A stretch of 64,000 nt of DNA from Culex pipiens pallens (Eukaryota; Arthropoda; Insecta; Diptera; Culicidae): the NCBI RefSeq assembly GCF_016801865.2, contig NC_068938.1, positions 90,048,221-90,112,220 of the forward strand, read 5' to 3'. A program made the position numbers and the translations under genes. Positions 58,401 to 64,000 of this stretch are shown one piece after another. A model generated the notes under the pieces. That model ran no database searches. It saw nothing but the letters and a program-made list of their open reading frames with translations, and was not told the DNA's origin. Every line of letters begins with the position of its first letter. Positions within the stretch are counted from its first letter, which is position 1.

Positions 58401-59950
58401 TAAAATATTCAAATGATGTATCACAAGCGAAATGTCGAAAACTATTGATTAAATATTTATTATTTTCTAAATTAATCCTCCTGTCTGAGAAAAAATAACC
58501 ATCAGTGGTGTTAGGGACGTCGTAATAAATGATAACATAGAATAGTGTAGGACATTTAGGAGCATCCGAAACGATGAAAAAAATCAGCCAACGATGACAA
58601 GCGACGAAATTCAGTTTACAGCAATAACCATTTTATAAATCTTAAATCTCTGCTGCTGAATATAAAATATATGAAATTAGATCAACGGTATCGACAAAGC
58701 TTAATAAAGTAACAATAAATTGTGGTTGAAAAACTAAATGATTTTAAAACTAAAATTACTTTGCGGAATCGAGTGGTTGTTCAGTGACAAAAGTTGTATT
58801 ACATTTTTTTAGACGTTTCTTTCAGTTCAAAAATGCCATGTACAATTTATTATTTTTATATTTTGTTCTATTTCAACCGTTACAAAACTATATTCCAATT
58901 ATTGAATCTAACCCAAATATTCTGCATAATAAAAAAAAGCGAGCATTGTTTTCAATTTTACCTTTTGGCTTTAAATATAAACATTTAACGTTTCAAAGGT
59001 AATTTTTTTAGACGGAACACCATGATAAACGCTTTAAAATGAACATAAATTTAAAGCCAATAAGTGAGATTTGAGGTTGAAAGGAGATCTAGTCGGTTAC
59101 TGGATTCATCACCCTATAAAATTACTACGATAAAATAACATATCGGTTCGTTATGTTATTTTTTCGCTGTTTACTATAACTAATAACATATAACTTAAAA
59201 GTCAAAATCGAAGTTGACAAATGATTTGAATTTCAATTGATTAGGGAATAGTAAATTATGCAACAAGTTGCAAAAAGAAGATTTTTTCAGCACGAGTCGT
59301 ACATTTATCCAACGAAGTGTACCGAGTTGGATAAATACAACGAGTGCTGAAAAAATAAAGTTTTGCAACGAGTTGCTTATTTCAACATTTTTTGCAATTC
59401 CGATAAACACTTTTTGAATGGAATTTCATGCCAAACATTCATGTGTTAAGTAAATTTACCGTTCAAAACAAAACAAACTATTGAAAAATGTTACTTTTCG
59501 ATACACCCATTTGAATGCTGAAAAAAGATCTTTTCAGCACTTTTATTGAAAGGTATTAATTTTCCATGCTGTTATTTTTGATAAAGAAGAAAGGCCGTTT
59601 CGTCGCTCTAGAATGACACAAAAAATTGAGTTGTTTCACAACGGAACTGCTGAAAGATTATTCAAATTTATTTAATATTTCATATTTTTGTATCTTATAA
59701 ACAAACAAATCTCAACTTGGAGTCAAACAAATGCGATAGATGTTTACATTTATTACGTCAAACTAAAATTAGGATTGTTATGGTAAAGCTGAGTTACATT
59801 ATTTCAGATTCTTCTTACAAGTTTTATAATTTGTGTTTGGATTAACACATACAATCTTGACAGTCATGTAAAGTTCGTTCTTAATAAAAGAGAAATAAAT
59901 GTTGATATATTTTTATATTTAACTAATATTTAACTTCAACGGTTGCATTT
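58401..59950 (+). other. Lar intron with CAGCAC-type dispersed repeat
   Basis: About 59.23-59.58 kb contains TTTGCAACGAGTTGC and TTTTTGAATGGAATTTCATG. The same phrases, diverged, are at 63840-63970, with CTTTTCAGCAC hairpins in both (59530, 63730) and at about 18010-18060. Structure-only repeat; class not assigned. Confidence 0.5.
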
Positions 59951-60159
59951 GGGTCTCGTGGCGCAGGGGTAGCGGCTTCGGCTGCCGATCCCGATGATGC
60001 TATGAGACGCGGGTTCGATTCCCGCCTTATCCACTGAGCTTCTATCGGATGGTGAAGTAAAACGTCGGTCCCGGTTTCTCCTGTCTCGTCAGAGGCGCTG
60101 GAGCAGAAATCCCACGTTAGAGGAAGGCCATGCCCCGGGGGGCGTAGTGCCAATAGTTT
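59951..60159 (+). mobile_element. tRNA-derived SINE with 11-bp target duplication
   Basis: 209 bp. The head is GTGGCGCAGGGGTAGCGGC (A box), then GGGTTCGATTCCCGCC (B box). The body TCGGATGGTGAAGTAAAACG is shared with the other SINEs here. It is flanked by CGGTTGCATTT at 59940-59950 and 60160-60170. It lacks an A-rich tail and ends GGCGTAGTGCCAATAG. Confidence 0.88.
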
Positions 60160-60170
60160 CGGTTGCATTT

Positions 60171-62055
60171 TCAAGAAAATTGAGTAATCAGAGCTATAAG
60201 TTTAAAAATTTTACATTATTTTACATTATCTTGAAGAATTATGTATTGTTTCTTTATGCTGGCCTATCATATCAACGAAACAAAACATTAAATGTGAACT
60301 TTTCTTAAGCTGAAAATGTTGTTCTAAAATAGAGTGTCCTTGGATTTTGCGATCAGAAATTCTCGATTTTACAGTTATTTTTTACAACAATATCCAAAAA
60401 TATCTCTTGAATAAAATAAAAATCATGAACTGTAGCTATTCCTAGCTTAAAATAAACATATCAAATTTCAACATTAAAAAAACTGCTAAATAGCAGTTTA
60501 GGTTTTTTTTTTTGAAGATAAGGACAATTTGATAAAAAATTTATCTAGTCATAAAAAAATACAATATTATAAAGACCAAAAATATTTAGAAATAAAATAA
60601 AGCATTTTTTCTGTCCGGCTAGTTAACATTTATGTCAACATTTATTAAATCAGAAACTTGCAATGGAAAATATGATGGCTGTTTAAAACACGTTTTCAAG
60701 GAAAAACATGAGAAAATATATATAACCCGTTTTGAATGAATTTTCACATTTCAAGAAATCCTTGGATTTAATTTTTTTTGTCATAAAAATATTTTGGAAA
60801 AGCAGAAAGGGTTTTTTCCCAAAGGGCTCATCCATAAACCACGTGGCCGTTTGAGGGAGCACGGCTGGGTGAGTAATTTGGCGAAAAACCTCGGTCCATA
60901 AAAAGTAGAAAAATGTCAGAAAAAAACAAAGGTGGTTGGGGAATTCTTTAAAAATTATTTACTTTTGTTTCAACAATATATATTTATTTTTTGAGCGGTT
61001 GTTTGAAAACTCTCATGATTTTTTTTTTAATATTGATGCTTTTTCTAATATTCTTCAACAAAAACACAACTAGACATTTTTGAAGTGTTGCCAGTAAACG
61101 TTCCAGTTTTGTCGATTTGGGCTCCGTGAACTCACTCTAATCGAAAGTATGTTATTTCAGTGAATTTCCTCCGAACGAATAAAGGTGTAAATTTCGGGTA
61201 CAAGTGAGGTTATTCCGTGCTAAGATGCCAGGCGCCTCCATGGGTTAATTCTGAGAAAGACAAATTCAATGGAGGCGCTTGGTTTCTTAGAATGATTTCA
61301 TAGCATTTACACCCGAAATTTACGAAATCCAAATTCAAATCTGTCAATTAAAGCAATTCTGTAATATTTCTGTCAGTTATTACAAAAATGCGACCCTAAA
61401 CTGTTTTATTTTAATAGTTTTATGATTGAATGCTTTTGAATGCTAATAATTCGAGTAAGGAGTAAAAATTATCTTTAAGGCTTTTGTGCCTCAGCTACGG
61501 TCGGGATCGAGAGAGAATTAAAATACTGCATTTCAAGACTTTTTTTCCTTCTTGGTCGTTCGCTGCCCTATCCGGGCAAATATATCAATGAATTTATGAG
61601 AAACCAAAATTCCACATGATTTATGTCTTTTCAAAACTGTTTTCCAGCAGTTTGGTTAGATTCCAATCAACTTTACAAGTATCTTCAATGAAAATTTAAA
61701 TTTTGAGAAATAACTTTGGGGGAGGCAAGGGAGAAAATACTTGAAATAAAATTAGCATTTGTATTTGTGTTCCTTTCTACTAAAACTTTTGAGACAATTT
61801 TTCCGTTTTGTAACATGACATGTGCGGCATGTTTGATCATAAAAATCACTACAAAGTATTTTAACAATGTAAAAAACACCCATTTTTGACCTTTTGTCAT
61901 ACATTCGTTGAAATTGTTCATAGTTTTGGAGACCTTCAAGTTTGGGCTCTTCCATTGATTAAGAAATCACATTCACTTATTCCCATTTTTTGTAGGCTGG
62001 TGTAATCCAATCTGAAATTTTAAACAAGAAAGAACAATCCATTTTAATAAATAAC
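60171..62055 (+). other. Lar intron, AT-rich, small repeats
   Basis: At about 60828 GGGCTCATCCATAAACCACG begins a fragment of a widespread repeat end, also glimpsed at 7500. A small foldback (61183-61325) is listed separately. No gene was seen. Confidence 0.55.
61183..61325. repeat. ~143-bp foldback with GGCGCCTCCAT arms
   Basis: The left arm GTAAATTTCGGGTACAAGTG … CCAGGCGCCTCCAT is mirrored by ATGGAGGCGCTTGG … CATTTACACCCGAAATTTAC. The apical part (GGGTTAATTCTGAGAAAGAC) is the loop. The arms are imperfect but long. It could be a tiny MITE or a miRNA-like hairpin. Confidence 0.6.
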
Positions 62056-62254
62056 TACCGTCATCTGGGGCGACTCGGGACAGCTGTTTTAGCAATTTTG
62101 CAGCCTAATATTTTGATATTTTTAGTAGTTTCGGGTAGACCAGATTCAGAGCAACAAAATGTGTACATCCATTTCCAAATTTGAAGCTTTTAACTGATCT
62201 AAAACGTGTTGTCCCTATTCAGACTGTAGTCCAGATCCGCCCCAGATGACGGTA
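62056..62254. mobile_element. 199-bp TA-flanked MITE, family A copy 3
   Basis: Ends TACCGTCATCTGGGGCGACT and the inverse CCGCCCCAGATGACGGTA. Internal TGTCCCTATTCAGACTGTAG is identical to copies 1 and 2, and the orientation is that of copy 2. Shorter than its relatives by about 20 bp. Confidence 0.85.
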
Positions 62255-64000
62255 TTTAAAATATTGTTTCAATGTGCTGGTTTTCTCCATGTGTGCTGAA
62301 GATAGAGGAAAAAATATAAAAATAAAAGTTCGGTCAACCACCACTTGGAACCTGGGGAAACTCCTCGATTTCAACTGCAATTTGCCCTATTTTCCCACAC
62401 AACCAACTATGCTGATTCTTGCTCAACTATAGTAACAATTTGTCAAACAAAAATAGCATGCCAACCAGCCTGTTACTCTACGTCCTGTTTCCGTCCGCCC
62501 CCATTAAAACCTGATTGATCTCATTGCTGTGGCATCCGGCGGAGAATTTAATTAAATGTGTCTACCATAACCTATGCACTCTCACGGGTGGTGCCGCCCC
62601 GAGTGTTGTTGGCCAGAAGTTCACCCATCAGTTGAAGGAGGGAGGCACTTTCCTGTCCCCCGTTGGTTGGTTGGTCATCGGTCATCGGGTCAACTGTCTA
62701 ATAATTTGATGGACTGTGCGGTGTTTCTAAAATTAAACGTTCAATTAGGGTCATGAAGTCGTGTCGATGTTAGTTGGTCTCCGCTACCAGGTGATGCTTT
62801 CAGCTAAATGTCCAACCCTCCCATCGCTTTCCAGACAGGTGTGTGTGATGGTATCAATTTTAATGCGCGTTTCTCGTGATTAGTTCGCCTCGGACATGAG
62901 CATTGTAATTTGAAGGACCTGCCGAACTGTGACAGCACCAGTGTCAATAAAGGTAATGGCCATCCGACAGCCAACAAGATAATTGGAGGCCGGTCTTGTT
63001 CGGGAGAAGATTGAGTAGCGTGGCAATTGAGATTACGTCCGCGATGACACCCATCATCATCAGGTTCGAAGTCGTCACGTCAATTTAGTCTTCCTTCAAT
63101 TAGAAACCACCCCCAACAACCCTTCGTTTTCAGAAAAATAGAAGCCTCGTTATGATTTCCAATTGGTGTTTTGTAGTCGACTTTAACATTTTGTACAAAA
63201 CACACCAACATCGCACACTTCACAGAAAAAAAATCCCAACTCCTTGTAGATTATCCTCACCTTTTTCGTAAAATAAGAGCAGAATCAGTCTTCGAGGGTT
63301 TGAAGCAGTGTCCAGAGGTGGTAGACTGGGAAAGCAAATCAATCAAAACAAAACAAGACGAAATTTTTGAACTCTTCAATTGTTTTCATTACATTCTAAG
63401 CTGGATAAAAATATTTTAGATGAAATTTTCTTATTAAATTCTAGTCTTAGTTAAAGTGAGTCTGTAGACAACAAAATAAGCATCAAAAATGTTTGGCCTC
63501 GGAAACAGTGCACTGTATAAAAGTTTCACATTCATACTTTAATTGCAAGCATATTTTTATACCAAACAAAAACTGAAATAATAGTTTTTGCAATTCCGTC
63601 ATGTAACTTCTTACTTTTCTTGTTATTCTCGAACGACGAAACGATCTACTTTTTAAAAAATAACAGATTCGAAAAGTAATTCTTAACATTTATTATTTTC
63701 AGCATGGAAATGGGTGCTGAAAATTTGAATTTTTCAGCACTTGTAATAGTAATACATTTCAATATTGTTTCAATTTGAACAGTAAAATTACTAAACACAT
63801 AGACATTTGACTTAAAATTCAATTAATGAGTGTTTTTCGGGATTGCAAAAAAGTTGTGTGCAATATGTTTCTGAAAAATCAAGTTTTGCAACGACTTGCA
63901 TACAACTTTTTACAATTCCGAAAAATACTCTTTGAATGGAATTTCAAATCAAATATCCATGTGTTTAATCAATTAAATCGTTAAAATTAAAACTCTACGA
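62255..64000 (+). other. Lar intron to window end
   Basis: 62.44-63.33 kb is a repeat-poor island with mixed composition and conserved-looking GC blocks (GGTGGTGCCGCCCCGAGTG, GGAGGCCGGTCTTGTTCGGG). The frames there (62515-62709, 62574-62756) overlap in two frames and show no domain. From about 63.48 kb the CAGCAC-type dispersed repeat returns. No further Lar exon was recognised. Confidence 0.55.

Overview
This window looks like nuclear DNA from a mosquito (family Culicidae). A culicine is likely, and Culex is slightly favoured by the dimeric tRNA-like SINEs and intron sizes, but the species cannot be fixed from sequence alone. Five short GC-rich exons sit on the + strand in very AT-rich, transposon-filled introns. 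Joined, they give 879 nt (293 codons) without a frame break. The protein matches the fibronectin type III (FN3) ectodomain of the receptor tyrosine phosphatase Lar, covering repeats 2, 3 and 4. The Ig domains and FN3-1 lie before the window. FN3-5 onward, the membrane span and the phosphatase domains lie after it.

Layout. 1-8728 is an intron before FN3-2. It holds a structurally complete but pol-less BEL/Pao LTR element (1354-4309, minus strand, 5-bp target duplication), two MITEs and a possible 24-nt microexon (757-780). Lar exons follow at 8729-8829, 13605-13797, 18362-18512, 22729-22865 and 27879-28175. Introns of about 4-5 kb between them carry MITEs, SINEs, a GC-rich 96-bp palindrome and a tandem pair of SINEs sharing one target site. 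From 28176 to the window end there is one intron of more than 35.8 kb with no recognised downstream Lar exon.

The most striking structure is the satellite complex at about 33.49-46.44 kb in that last intron. It has a 140/141-bp tandem repeat in blocks of opposite orientation and a roughly 1.4-kb inverted repeat around a ~44-bp loop. Non-satellite 'terminal modules' bound the blocks, and a foreign 2.4-kb segment with a 728-bp internal duplication interrupts the array. The main array (38286-46186, about 56 units) is mostly 141 bp, a multiple of three. One minus-strand frame therefore stays open for more than 2000 codons, which I read as a by-product of the period rather than a gene. The complex lies inside the Lar transcription unit, so the inverted repeat would be transcribed with the pre-mRNA.

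Two places in the last intron could end the transcript early. One is a strong acceptor at 28439 that would add two codons and a stop. The other is a GC-rich candidate terminal exon at 31570-31676 that keeps the Lar phase. Both are hypotheses from splice signals only. Several unique, repeat-poor islands (about 16.74-17.41, 31.5-32.1, 51.0-51.9, 56.3-57.0 and 62.4-63.3 kb) may be older intron sequence with regulatory content.
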